Below are positions 1-5,990 of a DNA stretch of 9,269 nucleotides, piece after piece. The stretch spans positions 1-9,269 of the forward strand of contig CAYMYA010000027.1 of assembly GCA_964394565.1 (NCBI GenBank). The letters are read 5' to 3'. Each line of letters opens with the position of its first letter. Within the stretch, counting starts at the first letter, position 1. A program made the translations under genes and the position numbers. This stretch comes from CAIKHN01 sp964394565 (GTDB lineage: Bacteria; Patescibacteriota; Patescibacteriia; UBA9934). The notes under the pieces are model-generated. The model did not search any database, was not told the DNA's origin, and was given only the letters and a program-made list of their open reading frames with translations.

Positions 1-42
1 CCAAGGAGAAGGTCGCCGGTTCGATCCCGGTCTGCCGCTCCA
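1..42 (+). tRNA. tRNA-Gly, 3' part only (5' part lies outside the window)
   Basis: The window opens inside the anticodon. Reading on from it: anticodon bases C35 and C36, two A's closing the loop, anticodon-stem strand GGAGA (5-9), variable loop AGGTC, T arm GCCGG-TTCGATC-CCGGT (15-31), acceptor strand CTGCCGC (32-38), discriminator T39 and an encoded CCA (40-42). Segment lengths match a standard class I tRNA. Anticodon NCC reads GGN glycine codons, and U73 with an acceptor 5' strand inferred as GCGGCAG fits bacterial tRNA-Gly. The first anticodon base (GCC or TCC) cannot be seen. A terminator starts immediately at the CCA end. Confidence 0.87.
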
Positions 43-73
43 AAAATACCCCGACATCCGTCGGGGTATTTTT
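42..73. terminator. Bidirectional Rho-independent terminator
   Basis: A perfect 14-bp inverted repeat (42-55 and 60-73) has the tetraloop ATCC. The stem has a GC core (CCCCGAC/GTCGGGG) and A5/T5 flanks, so each strand ends in a U run after a GC stem. On the plus strand it ends the tRNA-Gly transcript, overlapping the final A of CCA. On the minus strand it lies about 35 bases past the stop of the coiled-coil gene and would end that operon. The two transcripts converge here. Confidence 0.93.
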
Positions 74-107
74 GTCCTAAGCTCGTCGAAGGGTACGCGT
101 TCCACTC

Positions 108-536
108 TTATGACTTCAGAATGAGCTTCGTCAATCCGCGTTCGAGTCGGGTGATGCGTGCTTCGTGATCTTTTCTCGGAGGAGCGAGAGTATTGAGCAG
201 GTTCTGCGTGCCCGACACTTCGCTGGCAATCATTTCCAGAAGTTCATCGTGCTCCTTAGACGAAGAGTGAATTCGGGCAAATTGTGCATCGTGCTCCGTG
301 AGTGCAGAGTGAATTTGCGTGAAGCGCTCATCGTGTTCGCGGAGTTTTTCATTGACCTTCTCGAATTGCGCATCATGTTCAGTGAGCGCTGAACGAATTT
401 GAGCGAAGTGCTCATCATGTTCTTTCAGTGCTGAGCGAATTTGGGTGAAATACCCGTCGTGTTCGCGAAGCTTTTCGTGCACTTTCAAGAACTGTTCAAG
501 GAAGAATTCTTTGGTGAGTGGAGTTCCTTGGCTCAT
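108..536 (-). CDS. Coiled-coil protein of six 14-residue repeats, function unknown
   Basis: This 142-residue protein has no signal peptide or membrane segment, so it is probably cytoplasmic. Residues 23-106 are six tandem 14-residue units (two heptads each) of the pattern LxEHDxxFxxIxxA, with the EHD triad kept in every unit. Units 1-3 and 4-6 also resemble each other as a 42-residue super-repeat starting EKLREHD, which suggests duplication of a three-unit block. The Leu, Phe and Ile spacing fits an amphipathic helix forming a coiled coil; the tail (107-142) is basic and helical. The start ATG follows an extended -10 by 8 bases, with a weak AGGA between. Similar charged coiled-coil proteins are common as hypotheticals; no enzymatic motif is visible. 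It could be a scaffold or oligomeriser, but I do not recognise a function. Confidence 0.8.
   Translation of the reverse strand: MSQGTPLTKEFFLEQFLKVHEKLREHDGYFTQIRSALKEHDEHFAQIRSALTEHDAQFEKVNEKLREHDERFTQIHSALTEHDAQFARIHSSSKEHDELLEMIASEVSGTQNLLNTLAPPRKDHEARITRLERGLTKLILKS
219..470 (-). repeat. Six tandem 42-bp repeats inside the coiled-coil gene
   Basis: This stretch encodes the six 14-residue units of the coiled-coil protein. The DNA repeats are recognisable by recurring variants of GAGCACGAT/GAACATGAT (the EHD codons), one per 42 bases. They are diverged at the DNA level, so the array is old rather than recently expanded. A 126-bp higher-order period is also apparent. Confidence 0.7.
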
Positions 537-544
537 ATGTTCCT

Positions 545-553
545 ACTATAGCA
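545..553 (-). promoter_or_regulatory. Extended -10 promoter for the coiled-coil gene
   Basis: On the minus strand TGC-TATAGT ends 8 bases before the ATG at 536, so transcription would begin at or within a base or two of the start codon. The -35 region (about 568-573, TTCTCT) is weak, which is usual for extended -10 promoters. It overlaps the gap just past the stop of the upstream 71-residue gene, so the coiled-coil gene can be expressed independently of that operon. Confidence 0.55.
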
Positions 554-574
554 GCAACGCATAGGGCAGAGAAG

Positions 575-790
575 TTATGCCATCGCACCGGCTTTTTTCA
601 GCGCATATTGTTTGTGCGTATACGCCGCCCCACTTTTACTCCCAGCGCGAAATTGCTCTCGTGCAACGGACATAACGAAGGCCTCGATATCATTTGAGAT
701 ATCTTCCGGCATGTCGTATTTCTTCATAATGGAGTGAAACGTATCCATGAGAATGCTGTACCATCCCTTTTCTGTCTTTTCGGTGTTCAT
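575..790 (-). CDS. Small protein of unknown function, 71 residues
   Basis: I do not recognise this protein. It has an N-terminal polar tip (MNTEKTEKGW), a predicted helix around FHSIMKKYDMPEDISNDIEAF (residues 18-38), a second helix VMSVAREQFRAGSKSG (39-54), and a basic end. There is no signal peptide, membrane segment or cysteine pair. Its ATG overlaps the stop of the LTD gene in the arrangement ATGA, so translation is probably coupled to that gene and there is no separate ribosome binding site. The overlap and compact amphipathic composition argue that it is a real gene and not chance. It would be cytoplasmic, whereas its partner is mostly outside the cell; the membrane protein's short cytoplasmic tail is the only place they could meet. 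Confidence 0.72.
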   Translation of the reverse strand: MNTEKTEKGWYSILMDTFHSIMKKYDMPEDISNDIEAFVMSVAREQFRAGSKSGAAYTHKQYALKKAGAMA

Positions 791-3102
791 AGTGTTTTCG
801 TGTGAAGAGTAAGTTTAGTGAGTGACGATTGTGGACGGTTCCGCCACGCCCAGATGCCGAACCCTGCAAGGGCCAGGGCGAGGGTGCCGAGAGCTCCGAG
901 CCAGGGAAGGAGAGAGGATGATGATGTGGCCGCGACGGCAGCATCGGAGGATTCCTGAACGACGACGATATCTGCACCATCACGAAGAACGATACTTTGG
1001 GGATCGCGAGCATTTTTGAGGATTCCTGTGATGGTGAGTGTTTTCCCTGCCAGGTCGTCCCAGCGCACGGAAATGCCCGTCGCCGGAGTGATAGTGATAG
1101 AGCGCTCGTCATCGATGCGTAATACGATGGCATTACCATCTCGCGCGCTCACCGTTCCCGTCACGTGAACCAACGATCCGTACGGAAGCGATTCCGCGTA
1201 CTCGTGCACGATTGGCGTTGCAGAACCAAGGACGGTAACGCCCCCTGCTTGAATATTCACTCGCTGGTACTCGGTAAGCACACTCACCGTTCCGGTTATT
1301 CGTACACGGTCACCAATCGATAGCACAGCAAGATCGCCTTGACTTTGATAAATCTCGAGCCCGTCAATGAAGAACGATCGCTTCCCAACGCTCCCCGGAA
1401 GCGCGACGACGATTCCTTCCACGGTGACGTTGGTGTCATCGGCGAGCGTGAGAATTTCCTCAGGGCTCACCGCGCGTGGTGTGCTGGGAGTGCTCTTCGA
1501 TGACGTCGAACGCGATGTGGATTTCTTGGGTGTCGATGTCGTTGCTACGCGTGTCGCAATGTTTGGCGTTGTATGAATGGCGGGGATGCTGGTGCTGGTG
1601 GTAGCCACAGCAGCCGATTGAGTCCCTCCCGTGTCCGATGAAGGAGTTGAGAGATTGGTATGAGTTGCGCTTGTTGTGGGCGTTGAAGTCGTGGTCGTGT
1701 TGTTTTGCTCTTCATATGATTGTGTTGTTGATGAATCGGTAGTCTCGCTATCGAGCGCTATCGACGTAAATAAGAGAACTGCGCCTTTTTTTGGTGCGGG
1801 GAACGCCTCGGTTCCGTATTCGACGGAGCTGATCATGTTGCCTCCGGCATCGAGGATCGTGACCGTATCGCCACTGTTGTTTAAATTGCCATGGGGATTG
1901 AGGACATAAATTGTTGCATTTGCATTAAGAATATCGGCGAGTGCGGTAAGGGCACCGGATCCGTCGACAAGCGTGCACCCCGCAAGGTCGATCACTTCAT
2001 TTGTGGTATTCGTGAGTGCGACCCATTCATCCTCGCCAGTGTTCGGAGATGGGTAGATGCTCGAAATAACGATATCGCCTGCGAGAAGAGTTGAGCATTG
2101 CGCAGCAGGTTCCGGTTCAGTCACCTCTGTAACGGTCAATGACGTCGACTCAACAACTGCGGGAGGTGGCGCTTCGGTGACGACTGGAACCGCCTCTTCA
2201 ACGGGTGTTTGCTCAGTGCTTACTTCCTCGCCCACTACTCCGATGCTTGTGGGAACAGCATCGAGAATAACGACCGGATCGGTAACGTCTGGTGTTACAG
2301 GCGCATCGACCGTTCCTTCTGGCTCCTCGGGCACCTCGAGAACGGTCTCGGTGGAGACGCTCTCAGTCGGCGCCGGTTCCTCTACGACTTCAACGGCAGG
2401 ATCCGTGCTTTGCGTCTCGATCACTTCGGGAACCATTACCGCTGGAACGGTGATTTCAGTCTCGGGGACGGTCTCCTCGATGATGACGGGCTCTTCCACT
2501 CTCGTTGGATTTTCCGATTCCGAGATTTCTATGGGCGCCGCGATTGCGTGCCCGATGATTCCGGGGGAGCCAAGCTGCTCGTTCAGCAGATTCGTCGACG
2601 TTTCCGCATTTGCCCAGTCGAGAGTGCTCGTGATGCGCTCCATGCTCGCGAAGGTTTCGGACGATCCCGCATCCGGTGTCCCTGTATCCGTATAATTATC
2701 TACGATGAGCCCGGTGTTATCGAACAACGAAACCGTGAGTGATGCGTTGAGAATGCTCACCGCGGTTGTGACGAACGATGTTTTGATGTTGAGGGTGGTT
2801 TTTTCGTCGCCATGAGCATAATTGGAGATGAGATATGTTGATGCGGGATTGAGCAGTGTTCCTTCCGGAAGAGTAATCGCGGCTCCGCCCGTGCCTACTC
2901 CAGTGAGCTGCCATCCTCCCACGAGAATCGGCGTCTCCCCGATGTTGGCGAGTTCGATCCATTCATCCGCTGTTGATGCCGCCGATCCCGCCCACGCAAT
3001 TTCCGAGAGGATGACGGTGGGCGTTGCGGCGAAGGCGTTTCGGGGTACAACAGACATAAGGGACATCGCGAAGATAAGTCCGATTGCATAGGAATGTTTC
3101 AT
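787..3102 (-). CDS. Secreted, membrane-anchored lamin-tail-domain / OB-fold protein
   Basis: This is a 771-residue surface protein. Residues 1-25 are a signal peptide ending AFA|AT. A lamin-tail (LTD) domain follows at about 29-150 (ILSEIAWAG...DEWIELAN), then a Pro/Glu/Val/Thr-rich linker (about 192-335), a second LTD at about 342-445 (ISSIYPSPNTGEDEWVALTN), a Ser/Thr-rich linker (about 452-545), two OB-fold-like beta domains (about 548-628 and 638-715), a hydrophobic anchor (731-753) and a short basic tail starting RNRPQSS. The topology is outside, with the C-terminus in the cytoplasm. LTD is an immunoglobulin-like fold often found on secreted proteins with nucleases or OB folds, and OB folds commonly bind nucleic acid. 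A role in holding extracellular DNA or another polymer is inference. I chose the ATG at 3102 because it begins a proper signal peptide; an in-frame ATG at 3156 would add 18 residues encoded across a leader hairpin. Confidence 0.88.
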   Translation of the reverse strand: MKHSYAIGLIFAMSLMSVVPRNAFAATPTVILSEIAWAGSAASTADEWIELANIGETPILVGGWQLTGVGTGGAAITLPEGTLLNPASTYLISNYAHGDEKTTLNIKTSFVTTAVSILNASLTVSLFDNTGLIVDNYTDTGTPDAGSSETFASMERITSTLDWANAETSTNLLNEQLGSPGIIGHAIAAPIEISESENPTRVEEPVIIEETVPETEITVPAVMVPEVIETQSTDPAVEVVEEPAPTESVSTETVLEVPEEPEGTVDAPVTPDVTDPVVILDAVPTSIGVVGEEVSTEQTPVEEAVPVVTEAPPPAVVESTSLTVTEVTEPEPAAQCSTLLAGDIVISSIYPSPNTGEDEWVALTNTTNEVIDLAGCTLVDGSGALTALADILNANATIYVLNPHGNLNNSGDTVTILDAGGNMISSVEYGTEAFPAPKKGAVLLFTSIALDSETTDSSTTQSYEEQNNTTTTSTPTTSATHTNLSTPSSDTGGTQSAAVATTSTSIPAIHTTPNIATRVATTSTPKKSTSRSTSSKSTPSTPRAVSPEEILTLADDTNVTVEGIVVALPGSVGKRSFFIDGLEIYQSQGDLAVLSIGDRVRITGTVSVLTEYQRVNIQAGGVTVLGSATPIVHEYAESLPYGSLVHVTGTVSARDGNAIVLRIDDERSITITPATGISVRWDDLAGKTLTITGILKNARDPQSIVLRDGADIVVVQESSDAAVAATSSSSLLPWLGALGTLALALAGFGIWAWRNRPQSSLTKLTLHTKTL

Positions 3103-3123
3103 AAGAATTTGGTTGTTAAGGAA

Positions 3124-3135
3124 CGGATCGATCCG
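3124..3135. repeat. 12-bp perfect palindrome in the LTD gene leader
   Basis: CGGATCGATCCG is a perfect palindrome 21 bases upstream of the LTD start codon, between that codon and the leader hairpin. It could be an operator for a dimeric regulator or a small RNA stem. No regulator gene is visible nearby, so its role is open. Confidence 0.4.
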
Positions 3136-3148
3136 CGGCAAACAAAAT

Positions 3149-3180
3149 CCCCACAAGTCCCTTGTTCAGGGGTTGTGGGG
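3149..3180 (-). terminator. Terminator-like hairpin in the 5' leader of the LTD gene (possible attenuator)
   Basis: The stem CCCCACAA / TTGTGGGG (3149-3156 with 3173-3180) carries an inner CCC/GGG pair (3159-3161 with 3169-3171). On the minus strand it is followed by ATTTTGTTTG, a U-rich tail as expected for intrinsic termination. On the plus strand the following bases are not T-rich. No minus-strand gene lies upstream inside the window, so the hairpin either ends read-through coming from beyond the divergent tRNA or acts as an attenuator 47 bases before the LTD start. Confidence 0.55.
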
Positions 3181-3333
3181 AGCTGTCTGTACACACATTG
3201 CACCATGTTTGGTGTTCAGCATCAACCGCGCATCTGAGGACAAAACCAGCATTTTCATTCGGATTTCACCGAACACATTGCGTGTGAACACGAAGTGTAC
3301 TCAGAATTTCCTCATTCATCCTTCGTTCCGCTC

Positions 3334-3362
3334 TTTCCGATTTTCTTCACCTCCGATATGAT
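3334..3362 (+). promoter_or_regulatory. Candidate promoter of tRNA-Leu
   Basis: A -10 hexamer TATGAT at 3357-3362 ends 10 bases before the mature tRNA 5' end. The hexamer 17 bases upstream (TTTCCG, 3334-3339) matches the -35 consensus only weakly. The position is right for a tRNA promoter with a very short 5' leader. Transcription may continue into the queuosine-salvage gene, since no terminator is visible after the tRNA. Confidence 0.5.
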
Positions 3363-3372
3363 AGTTTTCGTT

Positions 3373-3457
3373 GGGTGGATGGTGGAATTGGTATACACGC
3401 ATGCCTTAGGAGCATGTTCCGCAAGGAATGAGAGTTCGAGTCTCTCTCCGCCCACCA
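3373..3457 (+). tRNA. tRNA-Leu (anticodon UAG)
   Basis: All arms fold. The acceptor is GGGTGGA/TCCGCCC (one G-T pair), the D stem GTG/CAC, and the anticodon stem CATGC/GCATG with loop CTTAGGA, giving anticodon TAG (reads CUA and other CUN leucine codons). The long class II variable arm is TTCC-GCAA-GGAA, the T arm GAGAG-TTCGAGT-CTCTC, the discriminator A3454, and CCA (3455-3457) is encoded. Length is 85 bases. The class II variable arm and A73 are the leucine identity features. A long open frame crosses this tRNA but is not translated. Confidence 0.97.
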
Positions 3458-3507
3458 ATATTGTTGTGACGTTTTTCTATTGTGAGATACAGTGCGAAGT
3501 GGCACAT

Positions 3508-4464
3508 ATGAATAACATTTTAGATACGACGCGCTATGTCGTCGATCATGCCGAGCATGTTGCAATTTGTCGGGAGCGTATTCGTGAATGTTCTTGGCAC
3601 GTGAATGGTGATCACATTCCACATTGGATGAGCGCCGCGCCGTGGGATCTCTCACACTTTTCCGAAGAAGACAAACTGCATTTCCTCATGATTTTTGATG
3701 CGTTAAGTTTTTGTTATTGGGGTGAGCCAAAATGGACCATCGAATATACAAACAACAGGTATGACGGTTCATGGGGCATGGTGATTGCGTTGGGGCGAAG
3801 TATTCAGGAGGGAAGTGCATTGTTGAATTTCGAATATTGCGCACAAATTTCTCGGGAAGATTTTGCACGAATTTTGCGAGGTAATGTGGAAATTTCGCTT
3901 TTTGAAGAACGGTGGCGCATTATCAGAGAAATCGGAAAAATCATGACGCAAAAGTACGGCGGCAAAGTAAAGAACATTATTGCGAAAGCCGGAGGAGATG
4001 CACAAGCGCTGGTGGATCTCGTCGTGAATGATTTCCCATCGTTTTCCGATGTTTCGCGGTACAAAGGAAAGAACGTCTTTTTTCACAAACGCGCGCAATT
4101 ACTCGTGGCAGATATTTCTCGTACATGTTCCGGGCAATCATTTAGCTCATTGCAACATCTCGATCAACTTTCTGCGTGTGCTGACTATAAGTTGCCACAA
4201 ATTTTGCGTAAAATGGGTATTATAGAGTACAGTACGATATTATCTGAAACAGTGGATCAAAACATTGAAATTCCACACAATTCTCGAGAAGAGATTGAGA
4301 TCCGTGCAAGTACGATTTGGGCGGTGGAATATATTAAAGAAGAAGTAAAAAAACAAAAACCCAATAGTGTTTCATTTGAGGTGAACGATTATTTATGGCT
4401 TGCAGCGCAAGAAAAATGTGCAGACGATAAACCCTATCATCATACAAAAACCATTGCGTATTAG
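3508..4464 (+). CDS. Queuosine 5'-phosphate N-glycosylase/hydrolase (Qng1, DUF2419 family)
   Basis: This 318-residue protein matches the DUF2419/Qng1 family (human C9orf64), which hydrolyses queuosine-5'-monophosphate to free the queuine base for reuse in tRNA. Family landmarks in order: an LSFCYWGEPKWTIEY block (66-80), YDGSWGMVIALGRS (85-98), FPSFSDVSRYKG (176-187), FHKRAQLLVADI (192-203), the ADYKLPQ motif (225-231), EIEIRASTIWAVEYI (262-276), NDYLWLAAQ (293-301), and the closing PYHHTKTI. The KRAQ lysine and ADY aspartate are strongly conserved in the family. Length equals the usual 300-340 residues, so it looks complete. The in-frame extension back to 3295 runs through tRNA-Leu and is rejected; the ATG at 3508 lies 50 bases after that tRNA. 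There is no Shine-Dalgarno. A Nudix gene follows after 3 bases. Queuine acceptors such as Tgt are not in the window. Confidence 0.92.
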   Translation: MNNILDTTRYVVDHAEHVAICRERIRECSWHVNGDHIPHWMSAAPWDLSHFSEEDKLHFLMIFDALSFCYWGEPKWTIEYTNNRYDGSWGMVIALGRSIQEGSALLNFEYCAQISREDFARILRGNVEISLFEERWRIIREIGKIMTQKYGGKVKNIIAKAGGDAQALVDLVVNDFPSFSDVSRYKGKNVFFHKRAQLLVADISRTCSGQSFSSLQHLDQLSACADYKLPQILRKMGIIEYSTILSETVDQNIEIPHNSREEIEIRASTIWAVEYIKEEVKKQKPNSVSFEVNDYLWLAAQEKCADDKPYHHTKTIAY

Positions 4465-4467
4465 TAT

Positions 4468-4899
4468 ATGAACGAACAACTGCGGCCAAAGGTTGGGGTT
4501 GGTGTCATGATTTTTAAAGAGGGGAAGGTGTTGTTGAGCAAGCGCAAAGGATCACATGGCGAAGGTGAATTTTCGTTTCCAGGAGGGCACTTGGAATACA
4601 TGGAAGGTTTTGCTGACTGCGCCCGCCGGGAAACGCTGGAAGAATGTGGTATTGAAATTGATAATATTCGTTTTCAATTTCTTGCAAACGTGACCAAGTA
4701 TGCGCCGAAGCATTATGTGCACATTGGTGTGGTTGCTGATTGGAAAAGTGGAGAACCGACGGTGCTCGAACCGGAAAAATCAGAATCATGGCGCTGGTAC
4801 GATGTGAACGATTTGCCTAATCCGATGTTCGAAATGTGCAGGCAGTCGATCGAATGCCATAAAACAGGAAAGAACTATTTGGACATTGGGGAGATGTAG
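4468..4899 (+). CDS. Nudix hydrolase, NUDT15-like nucleotide diphosphatase
   Basis: The 143-residue protein carries a perfect Nudix box: G40, E46, R54-E55, E58-E59, G61 and I62, in the spacing Gx5Ex7REUxEExGU. The Glu residues would bind the catalytic Mg2+. The run KRKGSHGEGEFSFPGGHLE (25-43) and the later EPEKSESWRWYDVNDLP (101-117 region) are typical of the NUDT15/MTH2-like subgroup, which hydrolyses (deoxy)nucleoside di- or triphosphates, including oxidised ones, to monophosphates. The start lies 3 bases after the qng1 stop, without a Shine-Dalgarno, so the two are almost surely co-transcribed. The substrate here is unknown; a queuosine nucleotide is a tempting but untested idea given the neighbour. 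Confidence 0.92.
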   Translation: MNEQLRPKVGVGVMIFKEGKVLLSKRKGSHGEGEFSFPGGHLEYMEGFADCARRETLEECGIEIDNIRFQFLANVTKYAPKHYVHIGVVADWKSGEPTVLEPEKSESWRWYDVNDLPNPMFEMCRQSIECHKTGKNYLDIGEM

Positions 4900-4915
4900 G
4901 AATTTTTGGATATTC

Positions 4916-4924
4916 TGATATGAT
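4916..4924 (+). promoter_or_regulatory. Extended -10 promoter for hicB
   Basis: TGA-TATGAT ends 2 bases before an ATG at 4927 and exactly 8 bases before the next in-frame ATG at 4933. A start point about 7 bases after the -10 would place the mRNA 5' end at the second ATG, giving a leaderless message. No good -35 is seen (GTAGGA at the usual distance), consistent with an extended -10 promoter. The site lies between the Nudix stop and hicB. Confidence 0.5.
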
Positions 4925-4932
4925 CCATGTAT

Positions 4933-5148
4933 ATGCAATACACCGCCGTGATTCAAAAAAATAAAGGCTGGTATATCGCTTGGGTCGAGGAGGTTCCTGG
5001 AGTCAATTGTCAGGCAAAAACTCTCAAAGAGGTAAAAGAACACGTGAAGGAAGCTTTGGGAATGGTGCTTGAAGCAAACAGGAAGATTCTTGCAAAAGAG
5101 CGTCCGAAGGGGCGCGCGACACGTCACCGATTTGCGCTTACGGTGTGA
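4933..5148 (+). CDS. hicB: HicB-family antitoxin, minimal form
   Basis: The 71-residue protein begins MQYTAVIQKNKGWYIAWVEE, the usual HicB opening (beta strand, GWY, then V/EVPG). It continues VPGVNCQAKTLKEVKEHVKEAL, the conserved helix that follows. It is the short HicB type: one partial RNase H-like domain and no C-terminal DNA-binding domain, so autoregulation through its own DNA-binding domain is unlikely. HicB normally neutralises the mRNA-cleaving toxin HicA; here the hicA gene that overlaps its stop (GTGA arrangement) is broken. I prefer the ATG at 4933 because it matches family N-termini and fits the promoter; the ATG at 4927 would add only Met-Tyr. Order hicB-hicA is found in many genomes. 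Confidence 0.87.
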   Translation: MQYTAVIQKNKGWYIAWVEEVPGVNCQAKTLKEVKEHVKEALGMVLEANRKILAKERPKGRATRHRFALTV

Positions 5149-5330
5149 AGCGGTTGTTTTTACTCAAACTTTTAGCGAAGCACAGTTGTGTTTTATAACG
5201 TGAAGGAGGAAATCACTCGTTGTATTTGAATCCCGAAACACAGCAGATCACCACAGTCCCTCGTCATAATGAGATTCATGAGTTTCTCGTAAAAAAGATT
5301 TGTAAGGATCTCGGAATTCCTTTGAAATGA
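5145..5330 (+). pseudogene. hicA: hicA toxin gene interrupted by an in-frame TAA
   Basis: Read from GTG at 5145, the frame gives VKRLFLLKLLAKHSCVL, then TAA at 5196-5198, then REGGNHSLYLNPETQQ and on through VPRHNEIH to LGIPLK and TGA at 5328. Apart from the one stop, the whole 61-residue frame is a textbook HicA: N-terminal KxLLKLL helix, R-x-G-G-N-H around the catalytic histidine (codon 5214-5216), strand VPRHNEI, and the final K-x-L-G-I helix. One base change (for example AAA or GAA to TAA) explains the break, so inactivation is recent or a sequencing error. A TTG at 5220, preceded by a chance AAGGAGG, could restart translation, but that fragment would lack the catalytic His. The start overlaps the hicB stop by 4 bases. 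Confidence 0.88.
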
Positions 5331-5334
5331 TGTT

Positions 5335-5925
5335 ATGAAAAGCGCATCGAGAAATTGCCTCATTATTCACGGCTGTCCGTCTGATGCGGAGAAATCGATG
5401 AATCCGGAAGCGCGAACGTATGATAAGCATTGGCAACCATGGCTTCAGCGTGAATTACTTGCACGCGGTATCGTGATGGAGCGACCGATGATGCCAAATC
5501 CATGGACGCCGAAGTACGAGGTGTATCGAGAAGAGTTTGAAAAGTACTTAGTGGATGAGGGCACGGCGCTTGTTGGGCACAGTTGCGGAGCGGCTTTTTT
5601 AGTTCGGTGGCTCGGGGACACTCAACGGAAGATCGATGCCCTCATTCTGGTCGCGCCGTGGAAGATTCCTGATGAACAGAACGAAATCAAGAAAGCATTT
5701 TATTTGTATCCGATTGATGAAAATATTCGTTCTCGGGTGAGGCGTGTGGTGATTTTTACGTCAGATGACGAGGAAGAGGCCGGGAAAAAGAGCGCGGCGA
5801 TATTTCATGAAGCGCTGGGTGGTGAACTCGTTGAGCTACAAGGCCATGGACATTACTGTTTTGGTGACATGCAGACGGAAGAGTTCCCAGAATTACTCGC
5901 AAAGATTTTGGGAAAAACACGTTAA
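5335..5925 (+). CDS. RBBP9/YdeN-family serine hydrolase (first of two)
   Basis: This is a 196-residue single-domain alpha/beta hydrolase. The N-terminal strand and loop CLIIHGCP (8-15) are followed by a typical family block, NPEARTYDKHWQPWLQREL (23-41) and PMMPNPWTPKYE (51-62). The nucleophile elbow is GHSCG (81-85, Ser83), with Asp144 or Asp145 in FTSDDE and His173 in GHGHY completing the triad. Length fits the family (about 180-200). No signal peptide is present, so it is cytoplasmic. Family members act on small esters or peptides, but physiological substrates are mostly unknown. The start lies 4 bases after the hicA pseudogene stop and has no Shine-Dalgarno, so it probably depends on transcription from hicB or further upstream. 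Confidence 0.88.
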   Translation: MKSASRNCLIIHGCPSDAEKSMNPEARTYDKHWQPWLQRELLARGIVMERPMMPNPWTPKYEVYREEFEKYLVDEGTALVGHSCGAAFLVRWLGDTQRKIDALILVAPWKIPDEQNEIKKAFYLYPIDENIRSRVRRVVIFTSDDEEEAGKKSAAIFHEALGGELVELQGHGHYCFGDMQTEEFPELLAKILGKTR

Positions 5926-5950
5926 AGTCGCGTCGTGATATCGGGGCAGC

Positions 5951-5979
5951 TTGCGTTTGCGGGCGGCGTTTCCTATAGT
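5951..5979 (+). promoter_or_regulatory. Candidate promoter for the second hydrolase gene
   Basis: TTGCGT (5951-5956), a 17-base spacer and TATAGT (5974-5979) fit a sigma70-type promoter, the -35 having its TTG core only. The -10 ends 11 bases before the ATG at 5991, leaving an untranslated leader of only a few bases. It sits in the 65-base gap between the two hydrolase genes, so the second hydrolase, riboflavin synthase and perhaps the acetyltransferase can form their own transcript. Confidence 0.5.
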
Positions 5980-5990
5980 GGGCATGTTGT

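Noticed and set aside
2057..2695. 212-residue Ser/Thr/Val/Gly-rich frame on the plus strand
   Set aside because: It is the antisense of the Pro/Glu/Val-rich spacer of the LTD gene; the low complexity comes from the mirrored codons.
3295..3507. N-terminal extension of the Qng1 frame back to an ATG at 3295
   Set aside because: The extension is the translation of tRNA-Leu and its promoter; it has no similarity to the family N-terminus.
5196..5198. Recoding or alternative genetic code for the TAA in hicA
   Set aside because: TAA also ends rlmH and the coiled-coil gene normally, and there is no recoding structure; a nonsense mutation is simpler.
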